Below, one piece after another: positions 22,497 through 33,757 of a stretch of DNA of 64,000 bases. Positions within the stretch are counted from its first letter, which is position 1. The number at the start of each line of letters is the position of its first letter. This stretch comes from Phlegmacium glaucopus (lineage: Eukaryota; Basidiomycota; Agaricomycetes; Agaricales; Cortinariaceae). The stretch covers positions 84,409-148,408 of the forward strand of contig MU130543.1 in NCBI GenBank assembly GCA_015039465.1, in the 5' to 3' direction. The notes below the pieces were generated by a model. It had not been told where the DNA came from. It did not search any database and saw nothing but the letters and a program-made list of their open reading frames with translations. Both the position numbers and the translations under genes were made by a program.

Positions 22497-24273
22497 AACA
22501 ACCATACTTATTGGCAGCCATCGCCTCTGCACTTTTCGAGTGCATCAAATCAACGACATAGGCGGCAGATGGAGTGAGCACGAGATCACCCTAAAAAACG
22601 CGGGAGAACCATATTTCAACATACAAAAAGTGATGACAAGGGTCGCTCAAAGTTTACCCCAATTCCGTTCATAAAGAAACAAACGAGTCGGATCGCCTAT
22701 TGCTGGGCGTCTATCTGACTGGCTGGTCGTCTATTACCGAAAGAAACGAGGTGGAGAATGGTATGCGGAAGACCGTTTACGAGCGACATTGCCTGGAGCT
22801 CTTCTGTTGGTGCCTCTATCAGTACTTTTCTCTGGACTTTTGACGCGATACGTGTCTGGAACACTGGGTTTAGTTCTCAACCTAGATCGACAAATGATTG
22901 ATGAATTGATGGATGGACATTAGGCGGGAAGAAGATTTGAAAGACGCACTCATATTACCCAATCCGACGGGTAAGAAATATGCACCTATTAATGCCTCGT
23001 TTTTGATATTGTATCGCGCGCTCTTCGAAACTGTTAAGAATAGTTTAAACCTGAAATTGTCACCTGTCACCTACAATCGTGTACGTAATTGGTATGAGTA
23101 ACACTCTCAATTTAAAGTAAACGATTGAGTGACGCCAAGCCAGAAGAAATGCCAACTATATCTCACCATAATCAATGAGCAAGGTAACGAAGCCTGCCAA
23201 TGTCTATCATCGTGATTCTTCAATCATCGGAACCCCAGAACAACAAGGGAAAAGAATCTACGTACAACAGCAAGTAAATTTGGGCTTCGCAAAAGCCACA
23301 GCGGTTGTAAAGGGTTGAGCAGCACAGGCCTCCACCTTGGGTGTAAATCGGGGTCAATTTTATCAACCCCCCGTAATCCAGGATGATAAGTTTCGGGAAA
23401 GAGGAGAAGTATGGCAAGGAATAACAGGAGGCCAATAACCCCGAAAGCTAGTTGCATGATACGCCATGAATAGTAGTGAGTAGCGAAATCTGAATCAGAA
23501 CAAAGGCTGATGTTCAGAAAAGCACAATAATATCGAGAATGATTTACCTCCAAAGAAAGGGGCCAAAGAAGGGCCGACAAGGATGGCCTATTGTCATTCG
23601 CGATTATTAAAAGCAGTTATGATACCAAGGAATAACTTACGGCAAAGAAAATTCCCATAGCCTGACCTCTTTCCGATAACGCCTGACCCAATACCCAGTC
23701 CAGGTGAGGCTCCCATATATTGTATAAATCTCCATATCATTAGCTGAGGTATATTCTGTGAAGCGGCGGCCTACAAAGAGCAGAGGCGTCCCCATCAAGT
23801 ACGCGTGCTTTCTGCCATCTGTTCCAAATGAAAGTCATTCATTATAAAAGAGGAATATTCGAAGAGGCTTACAGAAACTAGAATACGATGCACCCAGGAG
23901 CGAGCCCAGACAGGTCGCAAGTACTGACAAACTCACGGCGAGGCTGTAATCCGACGATGAAAAAAGCACAAAGCTGTAATGAGAGGTAAATATTTATTTA
24001 CCCTACTACTGAGTCTGTCGAGTTAAGGTCCTTTGCAACTTGGGGTATAGAGGGAACCAAAGTGCCAGTAACGAAGTCTATAAGGTTTTGGGCCCAGCAT
24101 TAATTCAGCGTTCATTTTAGTCCTGTTGAAAGGTACATACAAGGAAGCAGACCAGTGACAGATATGATCACGACGATCCATCGTTTCCTTGCTGGTGTGA
24201 AACGCTGGTAGACCTCTCCATGGGTCAAAGTCTTGGATGACAGCAATGGCGTCTCTTCCGAGTCGGTCGTCAT
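22497..24273 (-). pseudogene. MFS transporter, tandem copy D (broken)
   Basis: It is homologous to copies A-C from its ATG at 24271-24273 (MTTDSEETPLLSS) to the TPSAAYVVDLMHSK exon, but clearly dead. In exon 4, about 11 bases are missing after LLFVG near 23767 and about 20 bases near 23673, where DIYKLEE should be; together they shift the frame. The exon encoding the second-half GRLSD loop is inverted (22687-22882). The last two exons are lost: the sequence jumps at about 22497 into the spacer repeat upstream of copy C. The 5' exons remain free of stops, so decay may be fairly recent. Confidence 0.85.
22687..22882 (+). other. 196-base inversion inside MFS copy D
   Basis: In copies A-C this stretch is coding on the minus strand. 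Here the same sequence reads in the opposite direction: on the plus strand it encodes GSPIAGRLSDWLVVYYRKK and so on. The joins are clean: 'aaacga|gtcgg' on the left and 'ctcaacc|tagatcg' on the right, with flanks collinear with the paralogues and no bases visibly gained or lost. Confidence 0.85.
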
Positions 24274-25120
24274 GGTGGATAAAAAACAACCTTGGTTTTA
24301 CGCGATTGAACGTTATACATGGCTACTAGGAGCATTCAACGTGCCACCAACTTGAAGGCAAGATTGAGGTTTCTCTGCGACAGTAAATATGGGCCGGATC
24401 AAACGGTGATGCATCATTCCAGTTTAGCCTGCATGATGCCGGATATATCCCAAGCCCCGGCACATAACATTCCTTCGGACAGCAATCAGATCTTGAGCTA
24501 CCGGCTAAGGCCTGAGCTTGAGGCTTGAGGCATGAAATAGTGGATGTCATACCCAGAACGAGACGGCGTGCGACTTTTAAAAGTATTTGATTGATCTTCA
24601 AGTCGAGGGTGGGGTCGTTTCTTTTGCCGTCGTTGAACCCTCCTCGGTTCATAGGCTAGTGGATTCTCAGTAACATCATACATAACACAGTAGTGAAAGA
24701 AAAAGAAAGAACATACTGACGGCTCGGGAGGCGATGCCCCCTCAATCAACCTTTGTCTGGATCGACGGGAAGCAGCCAATGCCAGCCATTGCAACATGTA
24801 AAACCTAGCCTAGTCAAAGTACTTCTGTCCTTGGTATTAAGCTGTAGTTTCTCAGAAGCTGTATACCACAATAATTTTACTGTACTTTTGTCAAAATGTT
24901 GTAGCATTTGAAGTTCACATTCATGAAAGTAAAGATACTGATAACCTAGTAGTATTAGTTACAACAACAAGGCCTATGATAAGTAAGATATTATTTAAGG
25001 TATTTATCTCACTCTAAAATATATGTATGCACCCTAGTATGAGAATAAATATATCGGCAATACTTTGAAAACCCCATGCATAATAGGGAAATAACAAAAC
25101 AGAGAAATGAAATTAAGTAT
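24274..25120. other. Spacer downstream of the MFS array
   Basis: Its first 220 bases are the upstream repeat of the MFS unit (shared 'gggccggatcaaacggtgatg'). The rest, to 25120, shows no supported gene. A minus-strand ORF at 24498-24797 has a basic QRRQKKRPHPRLE stretch, but I could not extend it with good splice sites. Confidence 0.45.
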
Positions 25121-25823
25121 TTATATTCCTCCACCGTATGAGCGGGAGTGGCGTTTCCTATCCGTCCGAAGCTTTTCGACAAAAATGAATGTGACAACTA
25201 TAAGGTCAACCATATGTTGTCCTTGTGGAGAAATTTCGAGAGAAGCAGGGCGAGCGTCTCCTATGATGCCAAGTCGTCGACGGTGGTAGGATGCCACTAG
25301 GGGCTTGGAACCCTCTTTAAGATATAGCTATTCGAAAAAATAGGTTATGAAATTATTGGGATCAATAAATAAACATGATGAGATGAGTACTTACTTTGCA
25401 TACCCAGCGTCCTGGTTGCCATTCGTATTCTTTGCCATCAGGGCCTTTGAAAACACGATTTCTGTATATATATATCTGGTAAGCTGGCTGAATCGAAACA
25501 GAAGAACGGGTCAAACCAAGTTCTTACCTCCCGGAAAGACCCCATCCTCCTGATTTCCTGAAAAACTCAGTTGTAGCCATATCAATGCCGTTGTATCGTA
25601 TACGCGACGTGAAGAAGTAACTATAGTCTATTTCTGCCAAATGAGAAAATGAGTCTCGCATGGCATGTTCATTGTCGACATTTGGAGGGAGAATGCGTTT
25701 TATGGTGATTAGACGAGGTCCAAGAGTGAAGCACATCGGGGATTCTGACTTGTAGATGACTTGCCCTTCGTTGTTGCACCAGGTCGCGTTCCAAGGATCG
25801 TTCGTAGATAGGTAAAGATGCAT
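25121..25823 (-). CDS. DUF6593-family protein
   Basis: Three exons, 25823-25528, 25461-25395 and 25327-25121, join in frame (570 bases, 189 residues). The protein begins MHLYLSTNDPWNATWCNNEG and has FSHLAEIDYSYFFTSRIRYNG, then FFRKSGGWGLSGRN, FKGPDGKEYEWQPGRW, and a C-terminal GQHMVDLIVVTFIFVEKLR. This series (small-residue N-terminal strand, RI-box, FKG-DG-YxW, aliphatic C-terminal helix) is the pattern of DUF6593, an abundant basidiomycete family of unknown function. I start at the ATG at 25821-25823, because the open frame upstream lacks family similarity. A degraded paralogue lies upstream at 26505-27226. Confidence 0.8.
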
Positions 25824-26504
25824 GTTAGTTTCTGTTAAGTTGGGGTGATAGACGTTTCCAGACTCTTCACAATGATACCCCTTATATACACTTACAGGGG
25901 TGCCCTTTCCAGAAAGCAACTACAAGTCAGATCAGTATAATCATCAGGCGCAGCAGTAATACTGCCAACTATGCTGCCAAATTTGAAAATAACCGAGCAC
26001 AGGTCTCATTCACACCCAGTGACTAGATGAAAGAATGATATTGATCAGGACAAAAAGGAATTCAAAGTTCTAAAAGCAAGTGTATGTGTATGTGGCTATT
26101 CAGCACTGTCCAAACCAAGGTCGTGAGCGTGTCTGTATCTCCAATTAGAAACCTTCGGGCTCAGCTGACTCCTTTTTCGTATCAACCGTGCGAAAGACGC
26201 TGCGGCAGCCGGAAAGAATTCCGCACAGTGAGTAACTTATAGGATCAGTCCTGTAAGTCCCCATCGATCCTCGATCAAGGCTCTGGGCCCCCTACTACAT
26301 GATTTTCATATTCGGGTTCCGACAAACCGTCAACGTATACATCAGGAGGTGGTCCTAGGTGGTCGGGCTTAATCATGATAAGATAGCATCCAGATGAAGA
26401 GTAATATGGCAGAATTATACCCTTTCACCTTTGGTAGATTTTAAGGACTGGCCTTACTTTATGCAGCTCGCCAAATATAGATAGTACTTCAATGAAATGT
26501 CATG

Positions 26505-27226
26505 AACTCCCGCCCTCCTCCCCAAGTGAACTTGTCTTCGTCCCCGCCGCAGCCTTTCAACACAAATGAACGTGATTAAGAGCAGATCAACCATATTCTC
26601 CCCCTCAGCAAGCATTTCGAGCAGGCCGTGCTTTTATCAATAAAAATCTCGATCTTCGCTGGTGAAAACATGCAATAGGCGTTTTTGAGAGTTGGTTGAC
26701 GAAGAGCTAGCCAAAAGTGACAAGTGGAAGTGGGTTATGTAGTACCAACATATTTAATCTTTGCTGACCTTACAAACTTGGGATCCCACGAGTACTCTTT
26801 CCCGTCTGGAGATCTGAATGTACGATTCCTGTGGAAAGTGAGCTTTATTTACTCCAGTAAATATATGTGCCGTTCAGTACTACCTTCCAAAAAGCTGATA
26901 CCCCGACTTGGTAAAAAAACTCGAACGTAGACATGTCCCAGTCTTCATAGCGTATCCGTGATGCGCGAAGTGGGTGGTATTCTATCTCTGCCAGGGTACT
27001 TCAAAGATTCTCTTCGCCCTCGTCATCGGCATCACCATATTGTTCGACCAATTCTACGAGATTGCTAGTATACACAGAGGGTCGGCAGTCATGGAAGCAG
27101 GCCAGATCGTCTTGATAATGATATAACGGGTATCAAATTAGGCTGGAGATACTGCTTTGTAGAAGATATTTCCATCGTCACCAGTATACGTGGCGTTCCA
27201 AGGTCTCAAGAGAGGTATAGCTGCAG
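26505..27226 (-). pseudogene. DUF6593-family pseudogene
   Basis: Pieces in the right order match the gene at 25121-25823: LQLYLS (27226; the ATG is replaced by CTG), PWNATYTGDDGNIFYKAVSPA in pieces with a frameshift and a TAA after SPA, TLAEIEYHPLRASRIRYE preceded by a TGA, then FRSPDGKEYSWDPKFV at about 26780-26835, and MVDLLLITFICVERLR near 26560. Several stops and shifts make a product impossible. The two units are direct repeats and so arose by tandem duplication. Confidence 0.75.
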
Positions 27227-28266
27227 CTGCGGTTGAGCCTCCAGAATTCCCTCCTGGAGTTATTCAGACTAAAAGGAAATGCCTCTAGTGCTGGAGTGAA
27301 GGCTTTTGGAAAGCTGGGGTTGAAACCTTTAAGTAGTGGCAGCGTCAAAGCACTGGCACTCGGCAATTAGATCGGAAGTCTATCCGGATATAGATGTATA
27401 CGATAGGGAAAGGCTACTAGATTGTTCTCTGTGCAAGTATAGTCACAGATACGACGATGCTTGGTTTCCAAATAACAACAGCAGGCAGATGGCAATGGAA
27501 GGAAGTTCAAGTTGATGTTCGCTTCCTACCCTCCTGCCAGTGAGTGCGGGTGAATTCTGGAACCGAAAAAGCAACGAATAGGCTTAAGGGTCTCTCATAC
27601 CTTCACGGAGGGATTGCAAATTGTTTGAACGGTTTCAAGAAACCCTCCGATTCCGTTTGCAATGGGCGCGACGATCATTGGGCGCCGTTTGAATTTGAAT
27701 CTTGATGTTGTCAGTGATTCAGATTGTTCTCACTCTGTACCGCAAGTAACATTCTTCTCTATTCTCTTCTTGCGTCCCTAGTCCAAGTTGAATATGTCCT
27801 CATCAATCCTCTATCGAGAAAATTTCACAGGCAAATTTGTCAACATTTCTTTCTGACATTGAGATCGAACCTCATACAGAACGACTATCTGAAATTTCCT
27901 AATCATTTTTTTCCAAACTTATCGCTCTTTAATCAAACGCAAAACTCATTCCTAATCTCTCATCATCGTCGTGCGTTTTATACCACCCATCCCGCCGGTA
28001 CTGGGATGACAAACAAAGCGCGCGAGCCTTGCAGAAGTACTTAGTACCAGGGACAACCGCTGGAAATTGGCGATGCAGGGAGTACTATGTGTGAGGGCCG
28101 CAGTCTGCTTCTTTTTAGTTATCTGCTTCTCGTTCTCACCTTTCTGAATTTGTGATATTGCATTTATTCGTCATGTGAGTTTAATATAGGGGGAAAAAGA
28201 ACACGTTATTGCCATATGCATATAAATACAATTGTCATACCGCCCATCTATTGATTAAAGGCAGTT
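27227..28266. other. Spacer without recognisable gene
   Basis: No exon chain could be supported. The sequence is AT-rich, with ORFs that have no splice or family support. The last 70 bases are the likely 3' untranslated region of ATG15. Confidence 0.4.
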
Positions 28267-29847
28267 CTAATGCCATCCTGTATTCGTGGTACGATTCTTG
28301 AAATTACCATACTCCCAATTAAAGCAATCCTGTACATCATTCGATAAACGATTTGATGGACAAAAAGAAGAGAGCGAACAACATACCACACATTCACCTT
28401 CAGCGCCTTCCACCTCAACGGCACTCTTCGCCAGTGGTACTTCATCTGTCGCATTTCTCGGCAGCTTCTTGCGTCCCCAGCCCCAGTTGAACATGCTCAA
28501 GTCCCCTTGAGTCCCTTCATCTTTAGTACTCCATTCAGAATCGTCCGCAAGGAGTTGGTCGACTATAACTTTGATCCCATGGTTTCTAACATTAACAGAC
28601 CATCCGAGTTTCTGCACAGTGTCATAAAGAACAACTTGTCCAAGATGGCAGCGGCTCTCGAGCGCGAAACCACCGATGGAGCAGAGAGATGTCATGCCGG
28701 TGCAAGTACCCATTGGGATTGGCTATGGAAATCAGACCACGGTGAAAGAAGACAAGAAGGGAGGGTACGTACATCTGCTGTATGATAGACGTGTGTGATA
28801 TGGTGGGTGGAAGGCTGTTTGAAACAATTGAGTCCGGGTTCTTAGTTATTGTTAGGCTGTGACGAACCGGAGAAGGAAGGTGAAGTCTCCTCGACGCCAT
28901 CCTCTCGGCTGGGGCCTCAAAGGCGACCACGGGAGCACCGAATGTGGCACCTAGGAGGGCCGCGAGACCTCCACCAAGAGAATGTCCCGTCAACCAAATA
29001 TTAGCATGGGGATACATGTAAGTGATGTTGTTGTAAAGGTTCTGGCAAGAAACATTAAGCAATCAAAATGAAAGCGAGGGGTGGCAAACCACCCGGAACT
29101 TGGACCCACCAGGCCTATAGGGTAAAAAAGCCCCTCATCTACAAGCGCATCCTGGACGCACTGAGAGTCACATCGGTAACCGCTGTCGTAACAATCACAA
29201 ACGGTAGACCAAGTGGGACCAACACGTGCGCAGCAGCAAGAGAAAAGTAAGTTATCGTTCTTCTGGTCTCTCACAACAGTCGGTCCACCACCTCCAGCTA
29301 GCCATGGGGCAGAAGTGCCTTTGATAGCGATAATGACTGTCGAGTTGTCGGTAGAAACGAAGATGTGACCACGCAAGCCATCTTCCTCGGGGAGCCAACC
29401 GAAGGGAGTTGAACCCCAGGAATCAGAGACATCGTACCACCCCGTCGTATTATCAGCTTCGTACGCATCAAGCGACATCTTTGCAAGCTGGAGAAGGTTG
29501 GTACGTTTGGAGACATCTGGGGAAGCTACGTCCCAGTTATGCCAATCAAGAGCTGGGGTCCAGGCTCGTTGTGAATTTCGACGAGCCTCTTTGAAAGCGG
29601 CAAATGATTCTGGACGGGGGACTCTGTTAACCTTGGTTTGGATGGAAAATTGAGTCTCCACATTGTCTCCAAAAGACGAAGACTCCGGAGAGATATCAGA
29701 GAAGATGATTCTTGATGTGTTGGTCACTGCGTGTCGATGGCGAAGTTGAAACGTGATCGCAGGATGTATGTTCTGCGCTGTGGGTGCTGAGGCCCACAGC
29801 AGTGTTGAAATGAGACCGTTTAGAGTTGCCGGGAGACTGAACAACAT
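28267..29847 (-). CDS. ATG15: Autophagy-related lipase ATG15
   Basis: Five exons join in frame: 29847-29110, 29041-28868, 28814-28773, 28722-28387 and 28329-28267 (450 residues). The first ~25 residues ([20 protein letters not shown]) form a signal-anchor. Family blocks follow: [23 protein letters not shown] split as GWYDVSDSW and [10 protein letters not shown], then [72 protein letters not shown] and [10 protein letters not shown]. Ser267 (GHSLGG), Asp318 and His344 are the likely catalytic triad. Family knowledge: ATG15 is a vacuolar phospholipase delivered by the multivesicular-body route that lyses autophagic bodies. The 42-base third exon is unusually short but codes a conserved block. 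The end, [10 protein letters not shown], is also conserved. I picked ATG 29847 because the open frame further upstream begins with TTG. Confidence 0.93.
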
Positions 29848-30004
29848 ACACAACAGATGGTGGTCAGGAAGCAAGACGCGAGATCGGCCGCCACGACTCC
29901 GGACATGTGGCTCAGAGCCTCAGGTCGGCCCTAAAAAGTCAGATTCTCGGCCCGATACGGAGTTACCCCTTTTCCTTTTTCGGATACCCAGGTTGAGGAG
30001 ATGT

Positions 30005-30060
30005 TCCCCAAAGTTCTACCCCAAAAGTCAGTGCTGACTTTTGGGGTAGAACTTGGGGGA
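30005..30060. repeat. Long near-perfect palindrome upstream of ATG15
   Basis: Arms 30011-30031 and 30034-30054 are 21 bases each, exactly complementary, with a TG loop. After one mismatch, five more pairs follow outward (30005-30009 with 30056-30060). The core is CCCCAAAAGTCAG-TG-CTGACTTTTGGGG. It lies about 160 bases upstream of the ATG15 start codon, in its likely promoter. Confidence 0.9.
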
Positions 30061-31774
30061 AACTAGTCTGACCTAGGAAATGTTTACTTCAGTGTCGGTC
30101 ATCGATGCCACTTTTGTTGTTGGGAAAATTATGAACACGCCGCCGACACGTGCTAGCGGTATGGCATAAAAAAATTCGCTGTGCTCACGATATTTTGACC
30201 TGACGAGTCTGCATTTTATAGCGAGACATTTATTAATACGCAGTAATGTCATAAAATTCACATTTCGCGTGTTGTGAGGCACAAAATTACCTTAAAAAAC
30301 ACTTCTAAATAGCTACTGTCAATGGTATTATTATTATCTTTCGCATCGATAGCAATCACCGAAAGTTGTCAAATGCAAGTGTCATCAACTGACAGTGGGT
30401 ATCGATCGCTGCGTACCGGGCTGCGTTGTATCTGTTCTAGGGCGTATGAGGAGAGGGGGAGGAATGTGGGTCAATGGCATAAGAAAGGCTGGCTAAAATG
30501 GAAAGACATCGACCTGTTTCAACTTCAACTGGCTACTCACAACCGACGATTGTTGAGAAAGATGCTGTGCCCAATTTAATACGTCGAGCAAATTGACGGC
30601 GAGATTTATATCGAATTTTTTGCATATCCTTTCTATTGACGCCTATGGCCCGTTTCCCTGTTCTCGACTATTTGATGGACCAGCGCGGCCCCGTGCCATC
30701 CGTGTATAAATGAGACCGAACGTCAGCAGAGAGGCGCGAGTACAAAGTCGAAAGCGAGGTTTGAGGAAGGAAGGCTTGGGTGGCTAAAATGTGTGTGCGA
30801 TACCAGCGATCAACCTCAATTTAAATGATCTTTCTGGTCAGCTATTGGCGAGGAAGACCAACGAAGGCTCTAAGAAAAAGGTGTAGGTCAGTTAGTTATC
30901 GTGCATAAGCAACTGAGTCACCATTCCAGCCATGTAAAAAGCAGTTGTCAGTCATCAGAACGCTGCGGGCCTGCGGCCGATGGACCATGGTGCTTTCTTG
31001 TATCATGTCGACTTATCATAAATTTGAAAATGCACTGACCTGTTAACAGAGATTTGAACATATTTCATCACGCCTGTCCAACTCACTCGACTTCCTGAGC
31101 ATGGTTGTAGAGGAAGACACTAAAAATTGAATATGTAAAATTATAAATGCGTCGAATAAATGTATGACCAGACTTACTTCTTGTTATATTTCTTAAAGTT
31201 CTAAGGCCTTCGCCAATGTTGTTCCCTTGGGGATCCTTGACTTTTCCTGATTGAAAGATAGAGACCTCGTGTTGGTTGGAAATGTAGAGGCCACCGAGCG
31301 ATGAAAAATATCGGAGTGGAATTTTGCAAGGAGCTCAGTGTGGAAGGTGCGGAACATGAGATCTGAGAGACAGCTCTGGAGCTAGTCTAGATTTTCTGGT
31401 CCAAGTCTACTGATCGATCTTGTTCATATATAACATTTAAACGGGAAATTGGAGCTGGTCGAAAAACAGTGTTGTGCCGTCCTCGAGTTATGGATGACCG
31501 ATGTGAGCCGGACCTGTAGCGAGCTTTATATGCACTGAGAAACCGAAGATAAAAACCGCCATGCGCACGCCTCCTATAATATCTATTTCTTCCATCGAAG
31601 GCACACATGCAACGCCATAGGGACTAAGATACAAGGCACAGCCGGCAGTGGGCTGACTAACTTGACAGAACATGACTTAGTCACAACCTCCACATCACGT
31701 GCTGTTCAGCCCTAAATTTAGATAATTAGTAAGGATTTAAACTTAGGTTTAAGCCACATTGACTGGGTTTGGAG
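30061..31774. other. Spacer between ATG15 and MsrA
   Basis: No gene recognised on either strand. Short ORFs at 30322-30579 and 31387-31673 lack family or splice support. A TATAAAT at about 30704 has no gene attached to it. Confidence 0.4.
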
Positions 31775-32765
31775 ATGCTAGGCCGCCTTAGATCCCTTCT
31801 CTCCTCACGGCCCATCGTCGATCCTTCAATATCCAGAGCCTCCATGTCCAGTAAGTTGTCAGATTCAGAGACTACAGATAGCTAATCTACATCCCAGCTG
31901 GAACTCCATCTCAAATTGCTATTTTCGCTGGGGGCTGTTTCTGGGGTGTCGAGCACATTTTCCTGAAGCATTACCCGCCCTCTGAGAACAAAGGAATTGT
32001 CTCTACGGCTGTTGGATACACGGGCGGTAACCCGCTCGTGACCAACCCATCCTACAACCTTGTTTGTGGGGGTGCGACCGATCACGCGGAAGCTTTAAGA
32101 ATTGAGTTCGATCCTGGCGTCGTCAGTTACGAACAGCTTGTAGGTGGGTGGAATATCCGTTGTTGTTCGATTTAGCCCTCTAATTCAACCCTGTAATTTG
32201 AAGAATTCTTCTATCGCACACACGACCCGACAACGGTAAATCGTCAAGGAGGAGACACTGGCTCACGTAATGTTCTCATTCTAAGGTTGGAACCAATGCT
32301 GATAAGTTCTCTATAGAGTATCGCTCAGCCATCTTCGCAACCTCTGACGAACAACTTGCGGCCGCTAAGGTTGTTACAGAAGAGATCCAGGCTAAGCATT
32401 TTACCCCTAAGGGTAAGTACTTCTTTCAGTCATCTCTGTCTCCTTCGCCTGTCCCCATCAGGGAGTTTCTTTGAACTCTCAGCGATTCAAGCAAGTTTTT
32501 TTTTAAAATCTTGGCCACGGATGAGATGGATAACCAAACTCGGCTCGTGTGCTCATTTAAAATGGACTTGTCATTATCATTATTACTACTCGCTGCCGGA
32601 TTATTATTTTTATTGGTTACTAATATCGAGTATTTCACAGGCCAGAAAATCGTCACCGAGATTTTACCAGCTGGTCAATGGTGGAATGCAGAGGACTATC
32701 ATCAATTGTACCTCTTCAAGAACCCTCACGGATATCAGTGCCCAACTCATCGACTTCACTGGTAG
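31775..32765 (+). CDS. msrA: Peptide methionine sulfoxide reductase A
   Basis: Five exons join in frame: 31775-31850, 31898-32143, 32204-32266, 32317-32412 and 32641-32765 (606 bases, 201 residues). The hallmark [14 protein letters not shown] contains catalytic Cys39. It is followed by [56 protein letters not shown], split here at RQGGD, and a C-terminal [17 protein letters not shown]. MsrA reduces methionine-S-sulfoxide in proteins using thioredoxin. The first 23 residues are Arg/Ser-rich ([13 protein letters not shown]) and could target mitochondria; Met24 would give a shorter cytosolic form. Both points are inference. The fourth intron, 228 bases, is long for this genome. Confidence 0.93.
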
Positions 32766-33757
32766 ATATTTTTGTAACCATATGAGGTTTTGGTGTAACA
32801 ACGCGCGCTGTCAATAATTATTGTCTTTGTCTCAGGACATAGCGGTGGCTTCAAACTCTATATATCTCATATCATTATATAACAGTAAGGTTCTGGTATC
32901 GCGCATAGCCCCCGACTAAATTATAACTAGTGCTCTTTCATTCAAAGACTCAGAATCAGACTAGGATGAGTGCATATAAGGACTGTATCGATATGTAAAG
33001 GAACGTCACGGTAAGGCAAAAAATGTAAGAGTTGAGGGCACGTGACAGTCGCAACCCCATCCTCGTCTCGCAAGGACACGCCAGAACTCTATCCATTTTT
33101 TATATGCAAAACTACCCTCCGGATGGCCAATCGTATTTTGAATAAGGCTCTTCGGCGAAGGCTTTTTTTCCGAGTGCCCTACTAGTAGAGCGTAGCTTGG
33201 CTCAGTTTCTTCCTGTTTCTGACGATTTACTCTGATTGTGGGTAGCTATCAGACTCACGGAGATTAAGACCAGATACGGACTTGGCTATAATACACCTAG
33301 ACATTCAAGTTCAGGCCAATAGACGTGGCAACTTCAGAGACGGTCATAAACACGACACTCCATGGTAAAATCGTTCATAGGCGTCTGTTGGCCTCCAGGC
33401 AAGTTTCCGATACCACAAATTATCATCATGCAAAAAAAAACTTGCAGGTGCAGGTTGATAAATGTAGGTCTCTCTCCCTTCTTTTTTCTTTCAAGTTTTT
33501 TGATTCATTTTTATAGTTGTCGAGTTGGGGTTCGGGTAATTTACAGTTATGTTCGGGGTAGCTAATCGAGTCGAGGCAAAGGAAGTACCAAGGAAAGGAA
33601 GCTAATGACTTTTTTTTTTTGAGTTTTGAACGAAGATGAAACGATCGGGGTCATATGAAAGATAATGGTGGTTCAATGATGAGAAAAATGTTCGTGTAAG
33701 GGTGGCTGCGTGGCCGCGAACGACATCTTGACGAAAGGCACGAGGATTTGGAGGAAG
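32766..33757. other. Spacer between MsrA and tectonin gene
   Basis: No supported gene. The stretch 33470-33757 is probably the 3' flank of the tectonin gene (T-runs on the plus strand near 33610). Confidence 0.4.
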
